A DNA stretch of 64,000 nucleotides from JADFOI01 sp965218935 (GCA_965218935.1 CBDCMH010000002.1:124001-188000), one strand, 5' to 3'. Shown: positions 15,726-26,750, counted from the first letter of the stretch. Notes: generated from the sequence alone by a model not told the origin. Program-made: numbers and translations.

Positions 15726-16501
15726 GCGGGAGTCTTTCTGATGTGTAGATGTTTTTTAATCCAGGCCTGGTCCTGCAATTTAATGTCGTAGTCCTTGCGC
15801 AAAGGATGACCGTGCCAATCATCGGGCAGCAGAATCCGCTTCAAATTGTCATGCCCGGAAAACTCGATGCCAAAGAGGTCGTAGACTTCCCGCTCCATCC
15901 AGCCGGCGGTTTTCCAGATGGAAGTCACTGAGGGCACGACCTCCTCTTCCGCTATGCGGGCCTTCACTCGAATCAACTTGCCGTGCTTGTAGGAATAGAG
16001 GTGATAGACCATACAGAACCGCTTTTCGTCTCCCAGGTAATCGAGAGCGGTCAGATCGACAAGATAGTCGAAGTCCGAATCCGGACTGTCTTTGAGCTCG
16101 ACCATGACGTCGTAGAGGCAGTCCACAGAAACCGTGTAGGTGGGTTGATCGAGGAAAGACTGTCCCGAGGAAATCCCTTCGGAAAACTTCTCCTTCAGCC
16201 TCTTCAGGAGTGCATCATCTTCCAGATCTTCGTAGGCGAGGCCCTTTTTCTTGGCCGCTTGGGGAACAGGCTTGGCAGGTTTCTCGGCTACAGTCGATTC
16301 GGGGCTCGGCTCTGAAGGCGTGGGGCTTTCCTTCTCCTCGGCTTCTGGAGCCGGAGGCTCTTGGTCTTCTGGCCCTTCGGGTGCAGCCGATTCGGGGGCC
16401 GGTTCTGAAGGCGCGGGGGTTTCCTTCTCCTCGGCTTCTGGAGCTGGAGGCTCTTGGCTTTCTGGCTCTTGGGGTTGCTTCGGTTTGTCCTCTTCGCTCA
16501 T
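15722..16501 (-). CDS. nuoC: NADH-quinone oxidoreductase subunit C with Pro/Glu-rich N-terminal extension
   Basis: The C-terminal 170 residues are a normal NuoC (30-kDa type): VDLTALDYLGDEKRFCMVYH and WMEREVYDLFGIEFSGH, then ILLPDDWHGHPLRKDY. The first 90 residues are unusual, a disordered acidic Pro/Glu/Ala segment. It holds two 22-residue repeats (residues 17-38 and 48-69) that agree at 19 positions. No Met in the body would give a typical short NuoC, so the extension is probably translated. Expected role is to hold the hydrophilic arm together beside NuoD. The tail could be a linker or docking segment, which is inference. A 273-bp repeat separates it from nuoB. Confidence 0.93.
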   Translation of the reverse strand: MSEEDKPKQPQEPESQEPPAPEAEEKETPAPSEPAPESAAPEGPEDQEPPAPEAEEKESPTPSEPSPESTVAEKPAKPVPQAAKKKGLAYEDLEDDALLKRLKEKFSEGISSGQSFLDQPTYTVSVDCLYDVMVELKDSPDSDFDYLVDLTALDYLGDEKRFCMVYHLYSYKHGKLIRVKARIAEEEVVPSVTSIWKTAGWMEREVYDLFGIEFSGHDNLKRILLPDDWHGHPLRKDYDIKLQDQAWIKKHLHIRKTPA

Positions 16502-16549
16502 CTCACACCAGGAGATTCAACTGGCTCATTCTCGCTCAATTCGCTTAGG

Positions 16550-16838
16550 TTAGCTAAGCGTCTCGCTCCAAAAATACGATGACGTTTGTGGCGAGCGCGA
16601 CGGCGTGGAGTTCGCGAAGCGACGACGACGCGATGCCACTGTGCATCGTGGAGGAGGAGCGACAAAGAAATCGATGTCGTCCCGCCGCCACCCTTCGGGC
16701 TGATGGGGGTTGCGGGCAACCTCTGTGTCGCTCGTCGTCGCCGATGCTCCTGCATCGCCTTCTCCTCGCTCCTTGATCTCACCACGCAAGACCCATCAGC
16801 AAACATCATCGTATTTTTGGAGCGAGACACTTAGCTAA
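16550..16838 (-). mobile_element. MITE-like repeat family 1, copy A
   Basis: A 273-bp core (16558-16830) lies between nuoC and nuoB and has no convincing gene. Its ends are inverted repeats of about 30 bp, GTCTCGCTCCAAAAATACGA and complement, differing at few positions. TTAGCTAA flanks both sides (16550-16557, 16831-16838) and, being self-complementary, could be a target duplication or part of the ends. The right flank contains the nuoB stop codon. The reverse complement closely matches the 273-bp copy at 38301-38573. The interior has further self-complementary blocks, so a transcript would fold strongly. Confidence 0.85.
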
Positions 16839-17358
16839 CTCCAACCCGAAGCTGTTCTTCCCCTTTGGCAATCGTCATCTGATCGATCTTATCCTGCAGT
16901 CGCATCAAACCATAGAGCAGCGCTTCAGGCCGGGGTGGACATCCAGGAATGTAAACATCCACGGGAATCACCTTATCCACGCCTTGAAGAGTGGAATAGG
17001 TATCAAAGGGCCCACCTACACTGGAACAGGCCCCCATGGAGATGACCCACTTCGGTTCCGGCATTTGATCGTACAGTCGCTGAATGACCTCCGCCATCTT
17101 CAGAGTCACCGTGCCTGCAATGATAATGAGATCCGACTGGCGGGGTGAAGGCCGAAAAATTCCGGCACCGAATCGGTCCATGTCAAAACGAGAAGCGCCT
17201 GTGGCCATCATTTCAATGGCGCAGCAGGCCAGCCCGAACGTCATAGGCCAAAGGGAGGACTTCCTGGCCCAGTTGAAGACCGAATCCACCGTTGTCGTCA
17301 CGATGTTCTTCTCCATTCGATTTTCAATTATACCCACTCTAAGGCTCCTTTTTTCCAA
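16831..17358 (-). CDS. nuoB: NADH-quinone oxidoreductase subunit B
   Basis: A 175-residue subunit that binds the terminal cluster N2. The tandem cysteines are in GLACCAIEMM, with the other ligands in MGACSSVGGPF and IPGCPPRPEALL. It transfers electrons to quinone at the junction with NuoD and NuoH. The start overlaps nuoA by 31 bp; an internal Met about 14 codons later would remove the overlap. The stop codon is part of the TTAGCTAA flank of the adjoining repeat. Confidence 0.96.
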   Translation of the reverse strand: MEKRSLRVGIIENRMEKNIVTTTVDSVFNWARKSSLWPMTFGLACCAIEMMATGASRFDMDRFGAGIFRPSPRQSDLIIIAGTVTLKMAEVIQRLYDQMPEPKWVISMGACSSVGGPFDTYSTLQGVDKVIPVDVYIPGCPPRPEALLYGLMRLQDKIDQMTIAKGEEQLRVGVS

Positions 17359-17684
17359 ACGTAAAAATAGCCCACAATCAGAATCCCCAAGAAGACAAGC
17401 ATCTCGATAAATCCAAAGAGAGCCAGGCGATCATAAATGATGGCCCATGGGAATAAGAAAATGGTTTCGACGTCGAAAACCACGAACAGAATAGCGATGA
17501 TGTAGAAGCGAACCGAAAATCGATCCCGCGCATCTCCCTCCGGATCCACCCCACACTCGTAGGGCATGAGCTTGGAGGCGTGGGGCTTATAGGGACGAAC
17601 CAATCTGCCCACAACCAGCCCCACCACCGGAAGCGACAGTGCAACCAGGATGAAAATCAAAATCGGAATGTAGGTAGCCAACAC
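17328..17684 (-). CDS. nuoA: NADH-quinone oxidoreductase subunit A
   Basis: A 118-residue membrane protein with three helices and the loop PYECGVDPEGDAR that carries the conserved Cys near the quinone cavity, then FDVETIFLFPWA. It starts at GTG (17682-17684) with GAGGGAG about 8 nt upstream. It is the first gene of the nuo operon; the nearest upstream gene, also on the minus strand, ends about 280 bp away. Confidence 0.95.
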   Translation of the reverse strand: MLATYIPILIFILVALSLPVVGLVVGRLVRPYKPHASKLMPYECGVDPEGDARDRFSVRFYIIAILFVVFDVETIFLFPWAIIYDRLALFGFIEMLVFLGILIVGYFYVWKKGALEWV

Positions 17685-17712
17685 TTCAACACTCCCTCTT
17701 AGGCTCCTTACT

Positions 17713-17727
17713 CCTTTAGCCTAAAGG
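17713..17727. promoter_or_regulatory. 15-bp palindrome upstream of nuoA
   Basis: CCTTTAGCCTAAAGG is a perfect inverted repeat with a 1-nt centre, 29 bp before the nuoA start codon. It is the size of a dimeric regulator site. No promoter boxes could be assigned with confidence. Confidence 0.3.
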
Positions 17728-17754
17728 ATCGGGCCAATTCTGGCAGAGTATCTT

Positions 17755-17955
17755 AACCCAGATCATGCATAAATTCTCTACTGCAGCGAAGAAACCATCC
17801 GCCCTGACTGTGTTCCGCTCCCTCGGCCTCCTCAGCGTACCATACAGTACGTTTGCGGGGGCCGACCCGCAAGCGGGTGCCCCCGCGCGTGGCGCAACGC
17901 ACTCAAGTCGGCGCTTTCGTCGCTTCGTGACAAGAACCTATGCATAATCCGGGTT
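17755..17955 (-). mobile_element. MITE-like repeat family 2, copy 1
   Basis: A 201-bp non-coding repeat with ends AACCCAGATCATGCATA and, on the other strand, AACCCGGATTATGCATA. Read on the minus strand it matches the element at 40043-40238 almost end to end. Shared parts include CATAGGTTCT, GGGGGCACCCGCTTGCGGGT and GCTGCAGTAGAGAATTTATG. It lies between the UXS gene and the nuo operon. Confidence 0.8.
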
Positions 17956-17963
17956 GACAGAAC

Positions 17964-18896
17964 TCACTTGTGGAGCAAGTCGTCAAAATAATCCACCGTG
18001 AGTCGTAATCCTTCTTCCAGCTCCACCTCAGGCTTCCAGTCGAGCAGTTTGCGCGCTTGCGCAATATCAGGTTTTCGCCGCACCGGATCATCCGAGGGCA
18101 AAGGCTCGAAGCAAATCTGGGAGTCTGTTCCCGTCTTCTCACGAACCCGTTCGGCGAAGGAAAGAATAGAAACTTCCACCGGATTTCCAAGGTTGATGGG
18201 ATGGTGGACGCCTTCCTGGTTCATCAACTTCCGTAATCCCCGCACCAGGTCCGAGACATAGCAAAAGGATCGAGTCTGGGATCCATCTCCATAGACGGTC
18301 ATCGGCTCACCTCGAAGCGCCTGCACGATCAGATTACTCACAACACGCCCATCGTCTGTAGACATTCGAGGACCATAGGTATTGAAGATCCGTGCAATTC
18401 GAATATCGATTTGGTTTTGGCGATGGTAGTCCATCATCAGCGTCTCAGCCACCCGCTTCCCTTCATCGTAGCAACTGCGCGATCCGATGGGATTGACATG
18501 ACCCCAGTAGTCTTCTGGCTGCGGGTGTACCTGTGGATCCCCGTACACTTCTGAGGTGCTGGCCTGCAGGATACGAGCCTTCACCCGCTTGGCCATACCC
18601 AGCATGTTGATGGTTCCCATCACATTGGTTTTAACGGTCTTGACCGGATTGGATTGATAGTGAACCGGAGAGGCCGGACATGCCAGATTGTAGATTTGGT
18701 CCACTTCCAGCAGTATCGGTTCGACCACGTCATGTCGAATAAAGTCGAAAGAGGGGTTGGTTGAAAAAGGTTGGATATTGCGCCTGAATCCAGAAAAGAG
18801 ATTGTCCAGACAGATCACCTCATGTCCTTCATCGAGCAGAGATTCGCACAAGAAACTGCCTATAAAGCCCGCTCCACCCGTGACCAGAATACGCAT
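17964..18896 (-). CDS. UDP-glucuronate decarboxylase (UDP-xylose synthase)
   Basis: A 310-residue short-chain dehydrogenase of the extended NAD-dependent type. It converts UDP-glucuronate to UDP-xylose, a sugar donor for surface polysaccharide. The NAD site GGAGFIGSFL is at the N-terminus. The UXS-type segment NLACPASPVHYQ, the STSEVYGDP motif, and RSCYDEGKR with the catalytic Tyr and Lys are all present, as is DDGRVVSNLI. These separate it from UDP-glucose epimerases. Family usual length is about 310, as here. It stands alone between two repeats. Confidence 0.92.
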   Translation of the reverse strand: MRILVTGGAGFIGSFLCESLLDEGHEVICLDNLFSGFRRNIQPFSTNPSFDFIRHDVVEPILLEVDQIYNLACPASPVHYQSNPVKTVKTNVMGTINMLGMAKRVKARILQASTSEVYGDPQVHPQPEDYWGHVNPIGSRSCYDEGKRVAETLMMDYHRQNQIDIRIARIFNTYGPRMSTDDGRVVSNLIVQALRGEPMTVYGDGSQTRSFCYVSDLVRGLRKLMNQEGVHHPINLGNPVEVSILSFAERVREKTGTDSQICFEPLPSDDPVRRKPDIAQARKLLDWKPEVELEEGLRLTVDYFDDLLHK

Positions 18897-18992
18897 CAGT
18901 CTGTGAAGTTAGAGAGTTTCCGTTTCAGATGCAAGTCAACCCGAGCCTGAACCGTATAACTTTGAACCAGGAATCTGCCGTCCCCGCACTCT

Positions 18993-19058
18993 CGAACGCA
19001 ACACAGGCAAGGCGGATCATTGCGGCGCTGCAGTAGAGAATTTATGCATATCCGGACT
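18993..19058 (-). repeat. MITE-like repeat family 2, partial copy 2
   Basis: Only one end is present: GGCGGATCATTGCGG, then GCTGCAGTAGAGAATTTATG and the tip TCCGGACTA. It ends on the stop codon of the adjacent gene at 19057-19059. The other half is missing; 18897-18992 shows nothing recognisable. Confidence 0.65.
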
Positions 19059-19443
19059 AAAAGCCAAGGGAACCCGGGGCCACGGAGCGGAAGTAAAACT
19101 TATACACGTACCCCCCGGGAAATTCCTCGGTTCTACTATAATTCACCACAAGAACCACCTCCGGGCGGCCACGGATATGCTGGACTTGGATGTCCCTTTG
19201 TTCGACTGTGAAGTCCCTGTTCTCGCCCAACTGCATCACTTGATTGATGATCCTGCGATTTTCCCATCCACCTAGGGTGGCCCTTCCGGCGATGGTGAGC
19301 AAGGCATCATGAAATCCATCCCGCTCCAGGTAGACCGGGATGATTCGATAACACAAGTAACCCAGAATGGCTACAAGCAGAACCAGCACCAAGCAGCCAA
19401 GTCTGGTATCTCCGCGCTCCTTTGACACCACAGTCTTCCCCAT
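19057..19443 (-). CDS. small single-pass membrane protein, hypothetical
   Basis: A 128-residue protein with one membrane helix, LGCLVLVLLVAILGYLCY, preceded by basic residues, so the C-terminal 85 residues should face the periplasm. They contain RIIPVYLERDGFHDALLTIAGRA and strand-like segments ending in VYKFYF. The layout is that of the pilin-like DUF4845-type membrane proteins, but I am not sure of membership. The start at 19441-19443 is chosen for its GAGAGGGGGT site; a longer frame begins 18 codons earlier. Its TAG stop lies in a repeat end. Confidence 0.6.
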   Translation of the reverse strand: MGKTVVSKERGDTRLGCLVLVLLVAILGYLCYRIIPVYLERDGFHDALLTIAGRATLGGWENRRIINQVMQLGENRDFTVEQRDIQVQHIRGRPEVVLVVNYSRTEEFPGGYVYKFYFRSVAPGSLGF

Positions 19444-19545
19444 ACCCCCTCTCAGCGAGGGTTCTTTGAGTCTTCCCCTTAGAGTTCCGAAATCCAACCT
19501 TTAGTTTAACATTCGAAAGAAAAAGAGGCTGAGGTTCAATTCTAG

Positions 19546-21215
19546 CTAGTTCCCATCCGGAAACTGGGGTTTTCAAACCGGTATTTTATTGAATAGTAAT
19601 AAGTTAGCCTATCACAGCACTCTGAAAGACACCCTCTTTTGCTTGGCTATCGGGAGGAGTTCTTTGCCGCTCCGCAAAGGCACGTTAAGGCGACACCTCA
19701 CCCTGCAAGATGGCGTGGGGAAGTGAGCAAACAGGGAGAAGTTATACAAGGAGTCGTGCCAGCACGACCAGGTTGTAGCTGACGACCGAAAGGTGCACGT
19801 AGCGCTGAAAGCGAGACCAACCTTTCCAGAGACAGCGAGTGAGACCAAAGACCCGTTTGGCGGTGGAGATACAACCTTCAATGCCGGCTCGGAATCGCCT
19901 CAGCTGTTTGTAGACCCAACTGGATCGGACCATATCCTGGATCTTCAATCCGCATTTCTTGGCAAAGGCCACGTCCTGAACTCCCTGATTCTTGGCCCAC
20001 TTGAGATTGTCTGAAGAGGCAAAGCCCCCATCGAAACTGGCCTGGCGGGGATAACGACCGTATTGCCGACATTGATGCTGCAATAAGGGCTTGACCTGCT
20101 GGCTGTCGGCCGGATTGCCGTTCATCAGAACCGCATCCAGGATCAGCGAGGATTTGCCTACGGTCAGATAAAGCTTATGGCCAAAGAGGCTCTCGCGGGA
20201 GCCTTTTTCGATAATGTCGGTGTGTTCTTCAAAGATGGAGACGATCTTTTCGGTGGCCGGGACCTTCTGGCCCAGGATCACCCGACGCTGGGTTTGTTGG
20301 ATCACTCGCCCCATTAGATTCAGATTGTGGGCCAACGCTTCGGCCAGGACCTGGCTGATGGGGTCCTGCCACCGCGGTGCCTGCTCCAGTGCCAGGGTGC
20401 CGTAACCCAGGGTCCTGCCAGCGATCTTCAAGAGATCCCGATAATGCTTTTTGCGCTTCTCGCCCCGACTGTTTCGGATGTTCAAACAACGTTTTTTGGC
20501 ACCTCGGCAATGATCCACAAAAGAGAGGGACTCCTGCTGGTTGAGCCGTTTTAAAAGGCGGGTCACGACCCGAATGGAATCGTAAAGCAATTGGCTATCG
20601 AGGGGATGGCGGATGTTGCTTTGGACTCCGGTGGCATCCACTCGAATCTTACGCCCTTTCTCCAAACCTTTCTCATCAGCCCAACTGACCAGCACCCGAT
20701 TGACGGCCTGCCAAGTGGAGGCTTCAATCCGCGAGATGTTCTCCTGCAAGGTGGATTTGCTGGGGGTGACCCTATAGGGGAGCCGGCAGAAGGTGCGAAA
20801 ACTCTGCGAGTCGGTCAGGTGAAAAGCCAGCTTTTCGTAGGAGAACTGGTGGGTTTGTTTGATCAGAGCACAACGTAGGACCTGCTCGGCCGTCATGCCC
20901 CGGGCTCCGTTCTTGGAGCTGACTTTGTCACACAGATCGTATAAAACCAGATCGGAGATCGATGGATTTTGATCCAGGATCTTGGAGATCGATTCCAGTT
21001 CCCGGGCCAGGCGATGATCGGGCCAGGAAGGGGAAAGAGGGAGTTGATTTTCTCGGTTCTTACGCATTTTCGGGCTCCTGGTTTTGTTTTAAGTCGTTTG
21101 TTTTTATTGTTTTACACCAAATAACTTATCAAACGACCCTGACAAAATCAGAGCTCGAAAATGCGTACTTACCCTTTTATTTCCAACTATTTACAGTCTT
21201 CCGGATGGGAACTAG
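19546..21215 (-). mobile_element. ISNCY-like insertion sequence
   Basis: A 1670-bp element with inverted ends CTAGTTCCCATCCGGAA at both sides, flanked by CTAG direct repeats (19542-19545, 21216-21219). Because CTAG is palindromic the exact boundary can shift by four bases. One transposase gene fills most of it. About 190 bp of non-coding sequence lies between the transposase stop and the left end. The right end is 64 bp from the uvrB start. Confidence 0.85.
19742..21067 (-). CDS. DDE transposase, ISNCY-like
   Basis: A 441-residue transposase with an N-terminal domain like that of IS5/IS1182-type enzymes (GARGMTAEQVLRCALIKQ). A first catalytic Asp lies in RVDATGVQSNIRHP, a second in ASFDGGFAS, and a Glu in RAGIEGCISTAKRVFGL. 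The DATGVQSNIRHP motif is what I associate with the ISNCY group; the family assignment is moderate, the DDE assignment strong. The reading frame is intact. Confidence 0.85.
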   Translation of the reverse strand: MRKNRENQLPLSPSWPDHRLARELESISKILDQNPSISDLVLYDLCDKVSSKNGARGMTAEQVLRCALIKQTHQFSYEKLAFHLTDSQSFRTFCRLPYRVTPSKSTLQENISRIEASTWQAVNRVLVSWADEKGLEKGRKIRVDATGVQSNIRHPLDSQLLYDSIRVVTRLLKRLNQQESLSFVDHCRGAKKRCLNIRNSRGEKRKKHYRDLLKIAGRTLGYGTLALEQAPRWQDPISQVLAEALAHNLNLMGRVIQQTQRRVILGQKVPATEKIVSIFEEHTDIIEKGSRESLFGHKLYLTVGKSSLILDAVLMNGNPADSQQVKPLLQHQCRQYGRYPRQASFDGGFASSDNLKWAKNQGVQDVAFAKKCGLKIQDMVRSSWVYKQLRRFRAGIEGCISTAKRVFGLTRCLWKGWSRFQRYVHLSVVSYNLVVLARLLV

Positions 21216-21279
21216 CTAGCGCCCCTGTCACAAAAGAAGAACAAACTCTTCTCTGACTTCTGAATTATAATAACCGGTT

Positions 21280-23340
<2,061 letters not shown>

Positions 23341-23344
23341 AAAC

Positions 23345-24631
23345 ATGCGCATTCAACCCGTCTCCTCTTTGCGGGGAGAGACTCCCCTCCCCGGGGACAA
23401 ATCGATTTCGCATCGCTATGCCATTCTCGGAGCCATGGCCCAAGGGACCACCCGCATCTCTCAGTTCTCACAGAGCCAGGACTGCCAATCCACACTTCAC
23501 TGTCTCAGAAAACTTGGCTTAGGGATTCGGCAATCCGCAAACGAGATCGAAATCCAAAGTGAAGGATGGAAGCGGTTTCAGAAGCCCAAGGAGCTTCTCG
23601 ACGCCGGAAACAGTGGAACCACCATTCGCCTTTTTTCCGCCCTGCTTTCTGCTTCCCCATTCGTTTCCACGATCCAGGGAGATGACTCCTTGAATCACCG
23701 GCCCATGGAGCGAATCATCAGACCTCTCACCCAAATGGGGGCAAGGATCGAGGCGATCCAGGATGAATTTCCACCCTTGCGCATTACCGGTTCACAGCTG
23801 CGGGGAATTCATTACCGATTGCCGATGGCCAGTGCTCAAGTGAAATCGTGCGTTCTTCTGGCCGGACTGATGGCCCAGGGAGAGACCACTGTGGTGGAAG
23901 AAGTTTCGTCGCGTGATCACACGGAGCGGGCACTCCCTTTCTTTGAAGCGGTCTTTAGGGGAGAGAATCACGAAGCGACCGTAACAGGGCCAGCATCTTT
24001 AAAACCGGTTCAGATGGAAATCCCCGGCGATTTTTCAGCGGCTGTGTTTTTCATTGTGGCCGCTCTCCTCGTTCCCGATGCCGACATCTGCCTGAGAAGG
24101 GTCGGAGTTAATCCTTCTCGCACCGGTCTGCTCACTCTCCTGGAAGATGCGGGAGCCAGGGTTGAGAGAACCAATCCTCGGGAGTTCAACGCTGAACCTG
24201 TTTGTGATCTGAAAATTCGTTTCAGCCGTGAGCCGCTCAGGAGATTTCCTGCCGAGATCAGTGGCAAGTGGCTCCCCAACATGATCGACGAAATTCCTGT
24301 TCTAGCGGTCCTGGCCACCCGTCTGGAACAGGGTCTCCGCGTCCGGGGAGGTGAAGAACTGCGCAAGAAGGAATCCGACCGAATCAAGTCTATTGTTGTG
24401 AATCTGAGAAATTTGGGTGTGCAGGTTGAAGAGTACCCGGACGGTTTCTCTGTTCCACCAGGCCAACAGATTCAAGGCGGAAGGGTCCAGACCTTCGGAG
24501 ATCATCGAATTGCCATGGCCTTTGCCGTGGCCGGACTCATCGCCACACAGCCGGTCGAACTCGATCACCCGGCCTGTGTGTCCGTATCCTTCCCAGAATT
24601 TTTCGAGAGACTGCAGTCTCTGAGCACCTAG
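23345..24631 (+). CDS. aroA: 3-phosphoshikimate 1-carboxyvinyltransferase (EPSP synthase)
   Basis: A 428-residue enzyme joining shikimate-3-phosphate and PEP in the chorismate pathway. PGDKSISHR near residues 16-24 and DAGNSGTTIRL are the substrate-binding signatures; RGGEELRKKESDRI is near the C-terminal third. Only 4 bp separate it from uvrB, so the two are probably cotranscribed, and the shikimate kinase gene follows 22 bp later. Length is normal. Confidence 0.96.
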   Translation: MRIQPVSSLRGETPLPGDKSISHRYAILGAMAQGTTRISQFSQSQDCQSTLHCLRKLGLGIRQSANEIEIQSEGWKRFQKPKELLDAGNSGTTIRLFSALLSASPFVSTIQGDDSLNHRPMERIIRPLTQMGARIEAIQDEFPPLRITGSQLRGIHYRLPMASAQVKSCVLLAGLMAQGETTVVEEVSSRDHTERALPFFEAVFRGENHEATVTGPASLKPVQMEIPGDFSAAVFFIVAALLVPDADICLRRVGVNPSRTGLLTLLEDAGARVERTNPREFNAEPVCDLKIRFSREPLRRFPAEISGKWLPNMIDEIPVLAVLATRLEQGLRVRGGEELRKKESDRIKSIVVNLRNLGVQVEEYPDGFSVPPGQQIQGGRVQTFGDHRIAMAFAVAGLIATQPVELDHPACVSVSFPEFFERLQSLST

Positions 24632-24653
24632 TAGACGGGCTGGAGTAGCTGAA

Positions 24654-25157
24654 GTGGACAGACACATTTATATCGTCGGATTCATGGGAAGCGGAAAGTC
24701 GACCATTGGTCCGGTCCTGGCGGGTAGGATGAATCGTCCTTTTTACGATCTGGATGACCTGATCGAAGAGAGGCAGGAGAGGACGATTTCCGAAATCTTC
24801 GGGTCTCAGGGAGAGGAACATTTCCGGAAATTGGAATCGAACACGTTGATGCAAACTCAACCTTCAGAGCCCTGTGTGATGGCTCTTGGAGGAGGGACCT
24901 TTGTTAGCGAAGTGAACCGTGACTACATCTCCAAACATGGAATCTCGGTGTGGCTCAAGATTCCCCTTAAACTGGCAAGAGGACGATGCAGGGACTCCCA
25001 ACATCGACCCCTGGCAAGAAGCCCGAAACAATGGGAATCCCTTTTTCGCCGCCGCGAAATGATCTATCAACTGGCAGACATCCAGGTGAAAGTTGAAGGT
25101 AAGTCTCCTCAACAGATCTGCTCGGAGATCCACAGCCGTTTGACCGAAATCAGATGA
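24654..25157 (+). CDS. aroK: shikimate kinase
   Basis: A 167-residue kinase that phosphorylates shikimate, the step just before EPSP synthase. Walker A GFMGSGKST is at residues 9-17, then DLDDLIEE, GEEHFRKLE, the ALGGGTF substrate motif, and an RPL lid segment. It starts at GTG (24654). The pairing with aroA is logical because the two enzymes act one after the other. No further aro genes are in the window. Confidence 0.94.
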   Translation: MDRHIYIVGFMGSGKSTIGPVLAGRMNRPFYDLDDLIEERQERTISEIFGSQGEEHFRKLESNTLMQTQPSEPCVMALGGGTFVSEVNRDYISKHGISVWLKIPLKLARGRCRDSQHRPLARSPKQWESLFRRREMIYQLADIQVKVEGKSPQQICSEIHSRLTEIR

Positions 25158-25250
25158 TTCGTGTCCTGGTCCCAGGTCTTTGTAACCTGCGATACGGCTT
25201 CGTAACATAATGCTTTGCGTCGTCGTACGGCTTTGTTAAGATAAGTAGTA

Positions 25251-26750
25251 ATGCTGAAATGGTTTTCCTGCTTTTTACTCTTTTCATCAAGCCTGCTGGG
25301 TGCCAATTCTTTCTCTCTCGATCAGATTTCCGGCTCATTTCCCTCCAAGGGTTTTGAAGACCAAATCGAGTTTTGGAAAACGATTTTTACCCACTACGGA
25401 GACCGGGAAGTCCTCATCCATGACCAGAATGATGTTCGCTTGATCTACGAGGTGGTTCGGTTTGCCAGAGGAGTTCGGAACGATGCTTTTGAGTACAAAC
25501 GTCAACATGAAGAGCTGGAAAAGAGGGAGAAGGCATGGCAGCAGCTTTTTGAAGAGATCCGGCGATACGGCACCGATTCAGAAAAGCTGACCCGAAGGCA
25601 CAAGAAGATCATCCAGCTGCTCGAATCTCACGGCTACGCTGCTTCCTCTCCTTTACTGAGGGAGCTGGGGAGAAACATCCGCTCCCAAAGGGGCATCAAG
25701 GAAAAGTTTCGGGAAGGCTTGATCCGTTCGGGGCAGTATCTGAGCAGGATAGAAGCCATCTTTCAGAAGTACGACCTCCCAACAGAGCTCGCCCTTTTGC
25801 CCCATGTTGAGTCCTCTTTCGACTACGGCGCCTATTCCAAACGGGGCGCGTCGGGTATCTGGCAATTCATCCGGGGAACGGGACGCCGGTTTCTGAAGAT
25901 CAACCGTTCTGTGGATGAACGCCGGGATCCTTTGAAGGCGAGTGAAGCAGCCGCCCGCCTGTTTCGAGAGAACTATGACAGGCTGGAGAGTTGGCCCCTG
26001 GCCGTGACTGCCTTCAATCACGGCACAAACGGAATGGTGCGAGCCAAAAAGCGTTTTGGCCCCGATATGGGTGAAATTATCCAGCAGTACCAGTCCCGAA
26101 GCTTCGGCTTCGCCAGCAAGAACTTTTACGTCGAGTTTTTGGCGGCAGTCCTGGTGGCCCGCAACTATTCGGACTACTTCGGCTCCCTTGAGCTTGCCGA
26201 TCCTGTGCAATACGACAGTATCTCTTTGAAGAGATCCCATCGAATCAGCCATTTCACTCAAGTCCAGGGCCTGACCGAAGATATTCTTCGGGAGCATAAT
26301 CCGCACATCCTATCGGAGGTCTGGCAAAGAACGAGGCTTCTACCGACCGGAGTCGAGGTTCATCTTCCTCAGGGACAGGGAGAAGTGGTTGTGGCAGCTC
26401 TTGAACGTGTTCCTTCCGCCACCAGTGCGTTGTTGGTGGCCGATAACGGTTCGATGGGTTACCGAGTGCAGAATGGTGACACCCTCGGGGTCATAGCCAA
26501 CCGTGTGGGTAGTTCGGTCTCCACGCTTCAGCTTGCCAACAACCTGTCGAACCCCGACCGGATCTATCCGGGACAGTTGCTTCTCGTGTCTGAAGCTTCT
26601 GAGCGACCCCTCCAGTACCAGGTCCGTCCAGGCGATACTTTGATTGAGATTGCCAGCAAATTCGGCACCTCTCTTCGGCGGCTGCAGCGCGCGAATCAGA
26701 TCGACGACCCTCACCTTATCTTCCTGGGACAAGTCCTCCTTATTCCCTAA
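25251..26750 (+). CDS. mltD: LysM lytic murein transglycosylase (MltD-like)
   Basis: A 499-residue periplasmic enzyme that cleaves peptidoglycan glycan strands. A signal peptide covers about the first 20 residues. The SLT-type catalytic domain shows LLPHVESSFDYGAYSKRGA, with the Glu of VESSF as catalytic acid, then GIWQFI and AFNHGTNGM. Two C-terminal LysM repeats, YRVQNGDTLGVIANRVG and YQVRPGDTLIEIASKFG, bind peptidoglycan. The last codons and stop sit inside a perfect 21-bp-arm palindrome. The name follows domain order; orthology with E. coli MltD was not tested. Confidence 0.9.
   Translation: MLKWFSCFLLFSSSLLGANSFSLDQISGSFPSKGFEDQIEFWKTIFTHYGDREVLIHDQNDVRLIYEVVRFARGVRNDAFEYKRQHEELEKREKAWQQLFEEIRRYGTDSEKLTRRHKKIIQLLESHGYAASSPLLRELGRNIRSQRGIKEKFREGLIRSGQYLSRIEAIFQKYDLPTELALLPHVESSFDYGAYSKRGASGIWQFIRGTGRRFLKINRSVDERRDPLKASEAAARLFRENYDRLESWPLAVTAFNHGTNGMVRAKKRFGPDMGEIIQQYQSRSFGFASKNFYVEFLAAVLVARNYSDYFGSLELADPVQYDSISLKRSHRISHFTQVQGLTEDILREHNPHILSEVWQRTRLLPTGVEVHLPQGQGEVVVAALERVPSATSALLVADNGSMGYRVQNGDTLGVIANRVGSSVSTLQLANNLSNPDRIYPGQLLLVSEASERPLQYQVRPGDTLIEIASKFGTSLRRLQRANQIDDPHLIFLGQVLLIP

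Noticed and set aside
16579..16834. Short frames inside the nuoB-nuoC gap
   Set aside because: They overlap the 273-bp repeat, are not in equivalent frames in the second copy, and are low in complexity.
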